From Larus michahellis (Eukaryota; Chordata; Aves; Charadriiformes; Laridae): a stretch of DNA of 64,000 bases. The notes under the pieces were generated by a model that had not been told where the DNA came from, searched no databases, and was given only the letters and a program-made list of their open reading frames with translations. The DNA is taken from contig NC_133898.1 in NCBI RefSeq assembly GCF_964199755.1, forward strand, positions 109,377,847 through 109,441,846. Direction: 5' to 3'. Made by a program: the position numbers and the translations under genes. Shown piece by piece: positions 25,003 to 37,979 of the stretch (positions within the stretch are counted from its first letter, which is position 1; the number at the start of each line of letters is the position of its first letter).

Positions 25003-27150
25003 CCAAGAGTCCTCTATAGAAAAAGGTGCTCTAAAACTATAAATATTTTAATCTACCCACACACACACTGGTTGCTAAGAAAAATTGTGTAATAAAAACA
25101 AAGGATTCCAAATCATTTCTGAATACCTTCTGAGCAAAAATAAATCACTTGAACTCCAGAGATATTTTTGACAGTGAGCTAAAAGGTGTATTATGAGAGA
25201 GTAGGAGGCTCGGTGGGTGAATAGAATCACTGCTTACCTCTGAGGGGTGTATTAGAATCTATAAAGAGGAATGTGTGGTTGCCCTGTTTAATGGACATTA
25301 GCCAGAAGAGCAGTCACACAATTCATGTTTCCGAGCAATTCGGGTGAGTGTGGTAGTGATTTTTAGGGCAGAGCCATACATCAGCATAAAGCACAATTAT
25401 TCAGTAGGATGGCAAAAGCTAGTGCAGCACCTCTGCTGCTGGCAAATGCTACTGTTCGCATTTTCGTAAGCACAGAAGCACCAAAAGAGAGTAAACATTT
25501 TCATTTTTGGCATTCCGCTTCAGATTTCCTACCTAGATCTTCATGTAACTAACTGTTACTGTCTTCTCAGTATTTTCTAGTAACTTACAAAGCATCTAAA
25601 TGTAAACCTGCAACCAAGCACTGACAGTTTGAAAAATATGCTTTGCCTATTAAGAGAATTTCTCTGAAATACATAGTGATTTATTTTAAACCATTTTGTT
25701 AAATTACCGTGTAATGTTAGTATAGATAGTGCATTATATACCATACTCCCCACTGAGTCTTAACAAAACAGCTTTAAAAGAGATAGGGACTTAGATAATA
25801 TGGTTTGGTTATGGAAGATGTTGTTAAATCCTGTTTCTGTGTGGGATCTCCTCTTCTATAGGTTTGTATTAGGAAACAGTGTCAGGATTTGGCTTTGGCC
25901 AAACCGGGCAATACAAAGAAAATCAGTCATCACAGTTACACCTCCACATTTAACATGGGCAATTTTATTCAGATTAGTGTGATTCATATAGTAAATTAAG
26001 CAACCAATAGATTGCTTTAATATACTAAATTAGAGATGGTTTAAATATATTTGTTAATATTGAATTATTTCATCTGAACCTTCATTCTCAGGGCAATGCA
26101 ATCCATGACTAACACCCGTATTACAATTTTATTCTGCTAAAGTGTTCCTTACCTTCAAGACTCATCTTTGCTGAATCTTAGCATCTGATTTGCAAAGCCA
26201 GGGATGCCGTCCAAAAATATGTTCCAGTTTCCGTACAGTATGTACTCCCAACAAAGTGTTTCACTTATACATTTTTAGTTAGAGCTCAGTATTCCACATT
26301 AAGCGTAGTTGTCGGTTCCAGCATTCATATTACATTGCTTAACCATACAAACAAAGGTGAAGTCTATTTGGTTTTCACTAATTTGACCAATATAATTAGC
26401 ATTTCATAAGCTCTCCTATAAACAAAATATTGGGTTAAATCAGTTATTGGTATGACTCCATTGAAAACAACAGAAGGGCCCCAGGGAATAATTTAGCCTA
26501 TTTAGTTTTCATTTAATTGTGAATACTTAACCTGTAATTATCTGCTTATTAAAACATAGCTACATCCATTCTAGCTGATGGGTCTGGGCCACATCCAAAG
26601 GCCATCCTAACCAGTGGAAGACTGTCCACTGACCTCAGAGACCCTTAGGTTGGGTCCAAAATATGCTACTTGAGACTTCAAATTCAGCAGAAAACGCATT
26701 ATTCAGTATCTTGGTCACTGAGATGAGGGTATCGCCTTAAACTGAGACCTCCTGGTCTGATCAAACAGCCCTACAGCAGGAGAGGCTCAACATCTGTCCC
26801 TCTCCAAGATCCATAGCCAAAGCAGCAGGATAAAATAGGAAAGGCAGAGAAGGGAAGGTAGAAATGGGACTATAAATCATCGCTTGAAATGGCAGCCCAG
26901 AATGAAAAGGCTGATGAATACCTGGCAATGTTTTATGCCATCCCAATACCTTGCTTTACTGCTTCCCCAGCAGAAGAAACTCTTACACAAGCACCTCCTG
27001 TCACAAGCAAATAGGCACATTTTGGAGTTTATAGCAAGAGTCCTGTGCCCTAAATTCAAAACTTCTATTAAAGAGAAAGGAAGCGCCTGAATCTCTTCTA
27101 TACCATAATGAAAATACAATAGGTTTCTAGGTGGGAGCCAAATGCTGGCT

Positions 27151-27389
27151 GCGACCTACAATGCCTTGTGTGATTTGGGACCATATTACCTGAGAAATTG
27201 CTTTTGTCCCTGTGAAATCTTACTGCAGCCAAGATCCGCAGGGATGCTCAGCTGTGGTTTTATGGTATAAATGAGAAGGCTTTTTTTGTGATGAGGGGCT
27301 CAGTTTGGGATTCACTTACCCCCAGGGTTTCTGAAAGCTCAGGTTTGTTAACCTTCAAAGTGTGCTGTAAAACTCCTCTCTTCTCGTAG
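27151..27389 (+). mobile_element. Decayed LINE ORF2 C-terminal fragment (L2/CR1-like, not the local CR1 type)
   Basis: Two reading frames carry remnants of the C-terminus of a LINE reverse transcriptase. Frame one from 27151 reads ATYNALCDLGPYYLRNCF, resembling the ALxGLGPxYLRD block. Frame two from 27273 reads EKAFFVMRGSVWDSLTPR and then LLTFKVCCKTPLFS before a stop at 27387. This resembles the AFSVxxPxLWNSLP...FKxxLKTHLF ending shared by L2/CR1-clade elements. A frameshift near 27260 and internal stops in frame one show long decay. It differs from the other CR1 copies in the window, which carry the SLEKRRLxGDL type ending. Family assignment rests on remembered patterns and not on a search. 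Confidence 0.5.
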
Positions 27390-30300
27390 GCTGCAGGACA
27401 AGGACAAGCTAAAAGCCGCGGAAAATGTTACATTCATGAGCTGTCCTCTGGCACTATTTAATGCGTGTTAACATATAGAAAAGATAAGCAAAACGCAGCT
27501 GTACTTGTTGCACTGCCTGTAATGATAGTTCATGTATTGAAAGAAGAGGGGCATGCAGAACAGGCGAAGAGAAAGTGCCAACTGGCGAGTTATTAAACCT
27601 GCCTAATCAGCACCAGCCACACGGTAAGCTTAGAAAGGGAAATTCTAAACGGAAATCTGACCGTTCTGCTCATAACACAATTGTCTTCTCTGTATGACTA
27701 CTTTGCTGCTATTATCTTGTTTAATTTCTTTTGTTTGAAAAAGCAAATAATCTGGTTTTTTTCTATCAGTCTATTTTATTTCCCATGTCTGTTTTCCCCC
27801 ATTTCATCTCTACTTCTGTTCCTTTTCTCTCTGTAGAACAGTAAATTCTTTTTTCTTTCAAGAAGTTGATGACTTGAGGCAGGAATTCTTGGATGAAATT
27901 GTAGGGAAGGAAGCTCCCGCTCTTTGCTGACTAATAGGCAGCAGTCTCTGGTAACTAGTTCTGGAAAACAGCTGCAATTGTAGGCCTTAATTTCAAGCTT
28001 CCATACGCAAAAATAGGCAGTCGTTGAGAGGAGCATGGGTTCAGGATTGTTGGTCCCTCATCAGCAACGTTCAGGAGGCAAGTTCAGATATTCACGGTAG
28101 TGCTTTTAGCCTTAAATTCTGTGAATAAGTGAAGGTCTATGCCCCACAGGGTCTTCTTTCTAGACCATGTCCCATAACAAAAGCGTAAGTGGTCACTGTT
28201 ACTGCCCCACTGCAGTGCCTCAAGTGGGTGTCTATGCCATCCCCACGCTTTTACAGATGGTGGATACAAGGTGGTAGGCAGCAGAAACACCATCTGACGT
28301 GGAGTATTTATAGATAGGATAGGATGTTTCTACAAAAGGAAGAGCGGGAGAGCCAAATGATGATGGAAACATCGTAAGATCCCATGACACTACACTGAAT
28401 ATGTGAAGAACAGGGATTTCTTGATAGTGATGAGATCTCCCAAGAGAGATGAGAGTGTGAATTAGACCTGTCAAATTACTAGCACAACTGCTTGAAAATA
28501 TAAAAAAGGGATAGAGGACTCTGAGGTATCAGCCATGATGTCCAGGAGAGGAACTCTGATACAAGAAAAGCCTGGAAGGAGCTAAGAAAAAAGGTGCACT
28601 GTGAAGTTGAGGAAGCTGAAGCAGCACTGAGAGTGTGTGGTCCCAAACCTGCAAACATGCAACTAACTTTAACCATGTGAGTTAACTCAATTAATTTGTG
28701 GGTAATTCCACAAAAAGAAGTATTGACTATATTGGGTGCTATCTCTCTGTAGACTCTGAGATACACTGAACAGGGAAGTAGTGGTAACCCTTATAATTCT
28801 ATCATGAATTAATTTCCACAACAAAATGTTTGCCATTTCCTTTGAAATGTTCTCTTCACAATTTTCTGCAGACTTCAAAGTTTAGCAGGCACACAAATCA
28901 TGGAGATACTTTTTGCCTGACCCTGGAAAAAAATCCATTTTTATTTGGAGAAGATACCTGAACACCGGCATTTCTCGTCCATGTATCAGACAGCACAGAG
29001 CACTACTGTCAACCTGGTAACACTCTTCAATATTTTATTTCTACTCTGCATACATTGCTTTAGAATTAATATTGGTTAGGAACAATTTGATAACATAGAT
29101 ATTTTACTTGGAACAATACTCAGTTCCGGAAAACACTTCTCAAGTTAAGAGTGATATTTTAGTAAGAGTGGGGAAAACAGCTAATAGTCTTTTATTTATC
29201 TTGAGCACTGACCAGTGATGTGGAAAAGACAAATTAAGTTAAGGCACTAAATCTATGCACAGTAAGAACTGAATATTGGTCTTCCACTTCCTAAAGAAAT
29301 ACCTTAAGCATCCTGACAGTATTGAGGTGGATGAGGAAGGGAAGGGGAGTGCTGTCTGACATAGCCAAAAATATAGTTTGCTTTAAACGCTTGGAGTTGC
29401 AAAGACCTAGAACAGCTTTCCAAAATATGAAATAAGGACAAAAATAAAAATAACCAACAATAAAGCAAAATGGGACTCAGTCTTATTGAGATACATAGCA
29501 ATGTTATCTCACTGATCCAAGTGATTCTTTTCAGTTCTAAATGCTGTATTGCTAAGAGTCATTTTTAATGAAATTCTTGTTGATCGAGCAGGCCTGTTCC
29601 AGCATGTCAGTATAGCAGTCAAACAGCCACATCAGGAGGGGGAAAAAAGGGGAAAAAAAATAATTACCAATCATCAAATGCTTCTGTTGCATCTTTTATT
29701 TCTTTATCTGTTTATCTATTTACTTGTTCATTTGCTGCTGCTCCTCTGGCCACGAGGAAGCTGAGTGGCTCTGGGAAGCAGAGCACCGTCCCCATCCTTC
29801 CAGCCTCCCGTCTGTGGGACCTCGGAATCCTTTGCAGCTCCCGGGCCATACACCGGAGCAGAGCTGCACAACCTTATCTGGCCTGGTGTTGTCTTGTGGA
29901 GAAGACACTTGCTTTGTAACCTCAGACAAGACACTGAACTTCTCTGTGAGTGCTCTCCTTTTAGAGAGCGTTAGGCAGATTGTGAGAAACAAATGCACTC
30001 AGGACCTTTTGACATATGCACTACTGCAACAGAAATAAATAAGGATAAGAGAAATACAGCAAAACTATGCCATGCAGGTACGCTGTCTCTCAGTCACCCA
30101 AGTACCTGTGCGCAGCTACTGCTGAATGCCCTTCCCACCATTCCCAGTTATTACCCGTCTTCTCCCTACGGTTGGTCTAACTAGAATAAATGCTTTCTCC
30201 TCCTGTTGGATAAATGGCATTCTTAAGCAAGAGTGACAGAGGCGTGTGGTAGCTAATAAGTGTGCTACTGATGCAAAGTTTATTAAAAATCAATTTATTT

Positions 30301-33300
30301 TTTTTTATCCAAAAGGATCTAGAAAAGTAAATTAAAATAAAATATTTTAGGTTATGAAGTCAGGCACTTGAAAGTCAGGGAACATGAAATGCCTTTATTT
30401 GGGCACTTCTGAATATGCATTAGGATACAAACTTAAATTACAGAGTGACTGACTGATGATCAGAAGGACTCCCATTTCATCCATTCAGTGCAAAAAATAA
30501 TTGTCACCTTGTACATAAAGTCATGTTAATGATTAAGGAAACTCTGGTGTTGCTAAGGGTAATAGCAGCCATGCTTCACTAAGTACACACGCAAGAGGAC
30601 GTTAAATTACTTCAGAGAATGAGATAAATGAAACAACAGGAGCACATCCAACATCTAGGCCCCATACAGAATTGTTCAGAAGAGATTCACCAAGTCCTTA
30701 GTGCAAAGTGCAAGAGGGGGTTGAAACTGCAAGCAAGAAATATTCCAATGTTTCTCAGGGGGAAAGAAAAAAAGACATTACTTCAGTCTCTAAAATTTAA
30801 CAGGGAAATCAAATCTATGCTCCAATAAAACAACCTGAAAAGCTCAAAGCAGGGATAACCTTTTAATTTGTAAAGGGATAACAATATGTAATTACAGATT
30901 TAGACAGCCAAAGTCTGATAGCCAAAGGCTTACATGGGATACATTAATTAAAGTAGTTTTGATAATTTACTTTCCTTGCTGATGAGCAGTTTTCAAAGCT
31001 ATTGACTGGGAAGATGATACTCTTTTATGCAAGTCATTCCTAAAGACTAGAATTAAATTCTGTAAGTCCCTATACATGGTTGATAGTTCCAAAGAAATCT
31101 GAAATGCAAATATAAAGAATTTTACTAACTCAGGATTTGGTCAAATGTCCACATCATTAAGAGATTAACCCAAGAATGGCTACACCAGCTCAGACCTGCA
31201 GCCCATGTAACACTAATGCCCTGCTTCCACCCACAGTTAGTAGGAGACACTTCAGAAAAGTGAACAAACAGAATGATCCTTCTCTGGATCCACACTCCCA
31301 GCTTTCAACAGTCGGTGGTTTGAGATCCTCCTGACTAGAAGCTGCATCCGATAACTCTGTGAAATAGCTGCTGAGAGCTCATTTTTCTATCTTATGTTCA
31401 GGGAAATAATTCTGTTTTGATCAGCAAACACATAGAAATCAACAGAACAATTATACGAATGAAATTTCTTGCATGTTAAAAAGTCTAGGCCAGTACAGTG
31501 AGCCTTTCTGAACATAGCCATGTCCACCGCTGTCCTGGCTCCTCTCTCCCTTCTCAAGCCAACATCTCATATGCCATCTTTTGAGTTTGAGCTGACGACA
31601 GCTGGGCATAAACAACTGAAATACAAGTCCTTAACGGCTGGCAGAGCTGTGTTTGCAAAGGCAGGGACTCGGGGAGGATACAGGGGCTCTTTGAAAAGCA
31701 CTGCTCACAGAGAAGTTCCCAGAAGCAGAGGCATGGCTCAGCCACGAGGACTGAGAAGCAAGGGCGTGGAGATAAGAGCAAGGGAATACAAATGGATGAT
31801 TAAGAGCGTGACTAGAGGATGATAAAGTAAAACAAGTAAAAATGGAAAACAGCAGAAAGAGGCACAGAGCCACAAGCCAGACGATGAAAGGTTTTGTAGC
31901 CATTATAAGCTCTCATTTGATGAAGCCTAGTGTCGCATTAAGCTCTTTTAATAATCTGATCATATTTTTAACTGCTTCTCTATCTTTCATATAACGTGGG
32001 TTTCTTGTGTCAACTCTTGATTTTTACAATAGCTATTCACACTTCTAGAGTAATTTTTTTACCACAGTCATATCCATTCTGGATTTCAAAATCTGCATTT
32101 TATATTCTTATTATACTGATGTAAATTTAGAGAGAAAATCTGAATAGCAAGTGAAGAGATTGCACTGCTAGGCTGCTTCTCATTCTCCATTTAGGACAGG
32201 AACGCCTTGATTCAAAAGCAATGACATAAAGGCACACTAAAACATGTAATTGGACGGATCTAAAAATGTTTATTGAAGACAGACAACAGTGCTTGACAGA
32301 TTTTAAGAGACGAAATAACAAACCACATTCATATATGGACTAATAAGACTCCCACTGAAATTAATATCAGGATTGTGGCTTTGAACATAACTCCCCTTTG
32401 TACAGATGAGTAATACCATCACAGCATTGTATTATCACACTAATGGCATAAGAAACTACTGAACTGCTACAGATTGCCCACAACAGACAACTCAGTTTAT
32501 CCTCTGTTTAGTTATTTACTTACATCTTTTCTAAGCGAGGGCAAGGTGGCTATAATATACCATCATCCCAATCTGTTCACCTTCTCACCAAGCAAAAATT
32601 TCTTCACAAATACAAAACAAAAATGTGATCCTCCAGTACAAAAATGAAAGTGCATGAACTGAGAAGACAGGTTAATCTAAAAAGATATTTGGATATGAAG
32701 TTTTTGTAAGCCTTGGTGAATTTACAGGCACTGAAGTTTTAGAATAAATTTCAGAGCAGCGCTAAATGTAACAGAAAGCTTCCTTTCTACACACTCAATT
32801 TGAAATATTAGTTGCCATTTCCCCAAGATGCACCATGGCCAAGCCCTTACACTCATCAGCAAAAGTGGAAAGAAAAAATCATTAAAAACTGCAGTTTAGC
32901 ACATTTGTTCACAGACACAGCAGGGCTTATTAGACTGTGCAGAGCATCACCCTCACGCAGCTTCACAGCTTTCGGACGAGAGGAGAGACTCCCTTACAGT
33001 TTGCTTTCCCACCCCTCCATTTCGTTATGCCATTTACACTGCTCCTGGCGGAGACGCTGAATATAAGGCTGCTGCACAGTAGGTACAGGTAAAGCAAATA
33101 CACACTTGTCCACCGCTCCGCTTAGATACACACGACTTCTTAACATGACTTACATTATTCTTTCTGCAACTCCCACCATTAATAACTTGCCTTTCCTGTG
33201 GAGTCCCTGACTGGCAGACTGCTAACACTTCTGGCCTTTTTTCTTGTCTGGCATTTTCACTAGCAAGAGTAAGGGCTCTGGAGTTGGTACTAGATCCAGA

Positions 33301-34009
33301 TTGGTACTAATGGACTCGCCCTTCCCAATTAATGCAGCTTACAGTTGAATTTTCCTAAGTTTAAGCATTAAAATTTTATGGTTGATTTTAAAATATAAGA
33401 TATTAAATACATGGTTGTAGCTACAGCACGTGAGCAGGTTTCAAGGTATCTGAGTTTTGTGGCTTGACTGGCCACACTGACATAGAATATCTTCTCCTTA
33501 GGAAAAACACCACACTTTTACAACTGCAACTTTACACTTTTGCAACTGCTATGGATATCCAACAATGCACCACCTGTGGTTTCATAGCAAACAGGGCTTA
33601 AATACTCATCCACTTTAATGTGAATTAGTAACATGTTGTTTCTTCTTCATATTTAAATCATCTAGCGTATGAATGGAATTCCAAAGAATTTCCTAGTAAA
33701 TTGTGTGATCAGCATGTGAATAACATTTTTTAAAAAAATCTGCAAGAAACTCAGCATCAAACTATTAGTTTCGGTAACAGTGACACAGGCCCCTTACATA
33801 CAAATTTACTAAAATCTTACATAGAGATTTTCTTAGTGCTTTAAGTTGCTTCAAAACTTTTTTTTTGGGGGGGTGGTGGTGGTGTATTTTTATTTGTTCC
33901 TTTGGAAGTGGGGGATTTTTGCTGCATTGCTGATTACTGAGACATCCCCTACCAGTCAAAGCTGATCAGGGAATTTCCAAGCACAAAGGCAGGCTGGGAA
34001 GAAAACGGA
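27390..34009. other. Non-coding stretch, no gene recognised
   Basis: No exon is supported. The stretch holds a possible MIR-like core (29912-29953), a GC-richer patch at about 29740-29900, and scattered A/T runs. The frames seen (at most about 104 codons) have no recognisable product. Confidence 0.5.
29912..29953 (+). mobile_element. Possible MIR/CORE-SINE core fragment
   Basis: The stretch CTTTGTAACCTCAGACAAGA, then CACTGAACTTCTCTGTGAGT, resembles the MIR core, in which a TGTGACCTTGGGCAAGT-like block is followed by CACTTAACCTCTCTG. I judge roughly 70 percent agreement over about 40 bp by eye. Ancient amniote SINE fragments of this type do survive in birds. The match is short and may be chance. 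Confidence 0.33.
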
Positions 34010-34474
34010 TTGAGAGCAGCCCTGAGGAAAAGGACTTGGGGGTGTTGGACCTGTTGGAGCGAGTCCAGAGGAGGGCGACGAAGATGATCGGGGGCTGGCG
34101 TACCTCTGCTGTGAGGACGGGCTGAGAGATGGGGTTGTTCAGCCTGGAGAAGAGAAGGCTCCACGGAAATCTTAGAGCAGCCTTCCAGTACCTAAAGGGA
34201 GCCTACAGGAAATACGGAGTGGGAATCTTTATCAGGGAGGGTAGATTTAGATTAGATATCAGGAAGAAATTCTTTACTGTGAGGGTGGTGAGGCACTGGA
34301 ACAGGTTGCCCAGATAAGCTGTGGATGCCCCATCCCTGGAAGTGTTCAAGGCCAGGCTGGATGGGGCTTTGAGCAGCCTGGTCTAGTGGGAGGTGTCCCT
34401 GCCTGTGGCAGGGTGGGTGGAACTAGATGATCTTTAAGGTTCCTTCCAACCCAAACCATTCTGTGATTCTATGA
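34010..34474 (+). mobile_element. CR1 LINE, internally deleted copy
   Basis: Plus-strand CR1 in blocks. The first block (GAGAGCAGCCCTGAGGAAAA to GGGTGTTGG, 34010-34047) comes from the ORF2 RT-thumb region. It jumps directly to ACCTGTTGGAGCGAGTCCAG, skipping the roughly 200 bp that encode the [30 protein letters not shown] region retained in the copy at 9596. A second smaller gap lies near 34230, between TTTATCAGGGA and GGGTAGATTTAG. The frame at 34129 reads [15 protein letters not shown] and then [12 protein letters not shown]. The 3' end is complete, with CCATTCTGTGATTCTATGA. It is inactive. Confidence 0.93.
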
Positions 34475-37400
34475 AAACTACCATCACTCATAGGATCCCA
34501 TAAAGATCTGCTTTCTTCCAACTTGAAGCAATCTCCAAGTCTTTTGAAAAAATTGTCAAAATCCACTAAAATAATTCTTGGATTAATTTGTGAGGTACAA
34601 TGTCAATATCCAGCAATTGCTGTAGAAGAAACATTTGATTATGGAGAATAATAAATACTATACCATAAATCCTACTCACTCACTTTAAAAGACTAATGTA
34701 TTTTCCCAATAGGAAAATCAGGCATGGCTGTGAAAGAAACAGGGCAGAAGGAAACTACAGCTAATTAGGATGAGAATGAGAGCTCAGGTCAGGAAACGTG
34801 TGCAGTTCCAGAGTGGATGATCTGTGCTTGCTCTGAAATTCTCTAGTGTGGCAAACTACTGTATAGAACATGATTTTTCTTCTAGATGAAGATAACTTAT
34901 GAGTTTAAGAGATCCAGACGTAGGGGTTTTACACATATGTGCCTATAGACATGCTAGGTATAAAGCCCTTCTTCTACTCAGGTGAGATTTAGGAATTAAT
35001 ACAGTTGCTTAAATACAGCTGTCCAATGCTGCGTGAGGTACTTCTGGAGACTAACCTTTTGCTCTGTGGATGCCAAGTTCAGATGCCTCAGCAGTAAGGC
35101 AGCTGCAAGGCAGAGGACCCTCTCCTCCATCTCATGAGTATGCATGTTTTGCTACATTAAACAATGAGTTCAATCAATCAATTGACAATGAAAACATCAA
35201 CACTTGGCAAACTGGCACACTATTACATGTAGACAAGTAAATTCACAGACCTTAATCTTGATGCAAATCTTATCAATTGTCCATATATGATGTCCAGGGC
35301 CATTCCAAGACACTCAGGTACCAGTACTTGAGTCCTGCACAGTGGCAGGTATGATACAGAACCTACAGAAGACCACACCTTCCTTATGTGCCATCTGGAG
35401 ATAAGCACAGATACATGAGGGCATCTAGTATCGCATTAGATATATGGTGAACCTGAAAAAAAGTCCCAAAAGATTAAGGAAGAATGTAGAAGCCCTAGAA
35501 ATTAAGAAGTCCTAGAAATTTTCCTCAGTCCTTCGTTGTAAAACTTCATTCATTGCCTTGCTTGCTGCTCCAGCCTCGTGTTTATGGAAAATGATGAAAC
35601 AATTATTTGGTATTTTTAATTAAATGAAAATTCTGATATGACAATCTGTGTAAATGCTTCAAACAGACTTATTCTGGGACACTTCTACATCTGGTGTGCT
35701 AACTGTGGCTCAGTAAAGTTAAATGTATATTTTTAAAGACAAAATCATAGCAGTTTTGCCCACGGAACAGGTAGGATGAGATTCAGTTCTACATCTGAAC
35801 TAGTCACCCCCATGCGTCCTTTGCAGTCAGTCTGATCTATTCAGACACCTACTTTAAAATGAGATTAATTGCACTTTACGCTGACTAGACCTCCATTGAC
35901 TGTAAAGAAATGCACGGGCAACAAGCTCAGATGGAGACATCTGTACTGTATGAATTCCACACATTATGATAAATGCAAATAAGTGTGTGCTGTGTCCCTA
36001 TTTGCATTATTGTTGTCTGCAAAAACAGCCCTGCATTTGCCATTTTGGACAGCAATACCCTCCCAGCTCGCACAGCCTCCCAGCTCCGCACCGAAGAGGG
36101 AAGAAGCACCACTATCCAGCTACAGTAGAAGTTAATAGTATGATTTCCCCAAGGTCTCAGGGAGAGTCTATAGCTTCTTTTTTATTCAGCACTCATTCTC
36201 ACAGACATGGGCATAAGCTAACAATACACACTTCACTCTGTTGTGATGCTAATTCATACTTGAAATCCTTCGACGATCCAGAATTGTAAATTACTGTGAC
36301 TGTGGTTGTTACGTAGTTTGACTTTGGCCCTGACTTCTGTTCATGCTGCCTACCTGTACTCTGGTGGGAAGGTTGCCATAAACATCCGATTCCCACACTT
36401 CAAACATTTGAACTTCATAAAACTGAAGTGATGTTTTAGTAGTAGAAGATCAAAAACGGATTCAATAAAGAGCTTGTAGACATGACTTGCCAATCATAGT
36501 CCTAGGTACTTGGAGGTTGGTTCATTAAAATTAGTGATGCTTGTTCAAAGATTTAATCAGGCACAGAAGATGTACAAAATGGGGTATTTGGATTTCAAGT
36601 GAAAATATTGAATAAGATTTACAAGCCAAAGAGCAGAGAGGGCTAGTTTATGGGAACGGGACTCTTCAGTTGATGGACTAGTAGTTTCTTGTTTATACAT
36701 GACAATGAAGTTTTGAGTTACCACAGGCAAATACCCAAAGAAGAAAATTATGTTAAATTAATATCCAAGTCCTCAATGAGGTAGAATTCAGCTCATAGAT
36801 CTACAATGCCCAAATTCAGGTGCCTACAGTTACCAAAGTGCCTATGCCTCTAGTACAGCCAACGGGGCCTGTGATTGAGGGCTCAATTCAGGTGCTCACA
36901 TACCAGTGCCTAATGTCACTGCAGGTGCTCTCAGATACCATGCCTAACCTCCAATTGCCATTTCTAAAGAACAAGCACCCTCTGTAGGTCCTACAACGTA
37001 TGTTGTAGCCCATGCAGATGTCTCAGATAACCTGAAATACCATAGGATGCTTAAGTTTACATACAGTGGCTGATCAGCTGAACTTCTCTGTTGCCTTCAC
37101 TGTACTGACCAGATTTCCATGCACTATAGTGGAATCTTGGGCACGTAGGGATCGAGTCAGTGCATAAATACAGGTGTCTAATGACTTCTGGGGCTGCCTA
37201 TTTACTCAAGAGCTCTGCTGAGGCTGGGAGACATTACACAGGACCTAAGAAAGACTGGAGTCCTTTAGTCTGGTAGCTGAGAGCCAGGTGGAATAACTTA
37301 GGCCTTCTGAAAAGTCACTGGATGTCTGAGCTGATGCAGCTGGATCCCCTCATATACAGGCAGACAACTACCTTTGGATTCTGACATAAGTGGTACCCAA

Positions 37401-37823
37401 GAATTTGTAGCTAGATTGTAGACCTGATTAGAGCAAAGGTCATAAAGAATGTAATCCTCAAAAGTAACTGTTTATGCTCACAGAGAAGTGAAATGGAGTC
37501 TGGCAGAAGCAAGAAGTGGTGCACACAACCGTGACATTTAATAGCTTAGTAGCAAACACCAACATGCCTTGCACACAAACTTTATACAAAAGTGCAGCGA
37601 AACATTTTTAACCAAAGAATTTACCGCCAGAATGGTGACCAGGCATACAGGCCACAGTTGTGCAGAAGAAAAAAGTTTACGGTCATCTTCCCTACAAGGT
37701 ATTATTTATCTATTCTTACACCTACTTTATAGATATGTACTATATGTATGCATAGTTAATCTATAAATCTACTTATTTCTACTGTTTTATGAATAAAAAA
37801 AGAATTAAATGTTTTACTTAAAA
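34475..37823. other. Non-coding stretch with a possible old repeat
   Basis: No exon is supported. Between about 36800 and 37330 the phrase CAGGTGCCT / GTGCCTAATG / CAGGTGTCTAATG recurs in degenerate form, which suggests an old interspersed repeat of a type I cannot name. A perfect 7-bp inverted repeat CTACAAC-GTAT-GTTGTAG occurs at about 36991-37008. Confidence 0.45.
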
Positions 37824-37979
37824 GTTGTCGATGCCCTGTCTCTGGAAGCGTTCAAAGTCAGGCTGGACGGGGCTTTGAGCAACCTGGTCTAGTGAAAGAT
37901 GTCCCTGCGCATGGCAGGGGGGTTGGACTCCATGATCTTCAAAGGTCCCTTCCCACCCAAACCATTCTACGATTCTACA
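37824..37979 (+). mobile_element. CR1 LINE, 3'-end fragment
   Basis: The fragment runs from TCTGGAAGCGTTCAAAGTCA through GGACGGGGCTTTGAGCAACC and GGGGGGTTGGACTCCATGAT to CCATTCTACGATTCTAC. It is a 156-bp plus-strand CR1 3' UTR piece with degenerate terminal repeats. It contains only the last codons of ORF2. Confidence 0.92.

Larger units (their letters stand above)
19659..27150. other. Non-coding stretch with AT microsatellites
   Basis: No gene is recognised. The stretch holds a very AT-rich segment at about 19845-19925, a purine-rich GC patch at about 24100-24290, and the microsatellites listed separately at 24827-24902 and 24975-25002. Open frames here are all short (at most about 106 codons) and unsupported. 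Confidence 0.5.

Noticed and set aside
31520..31822. 100-codon plus frame as a gene
   Set aside because: No domain, no start or splice context, overlapping frames on the other strand, ordinary composition.
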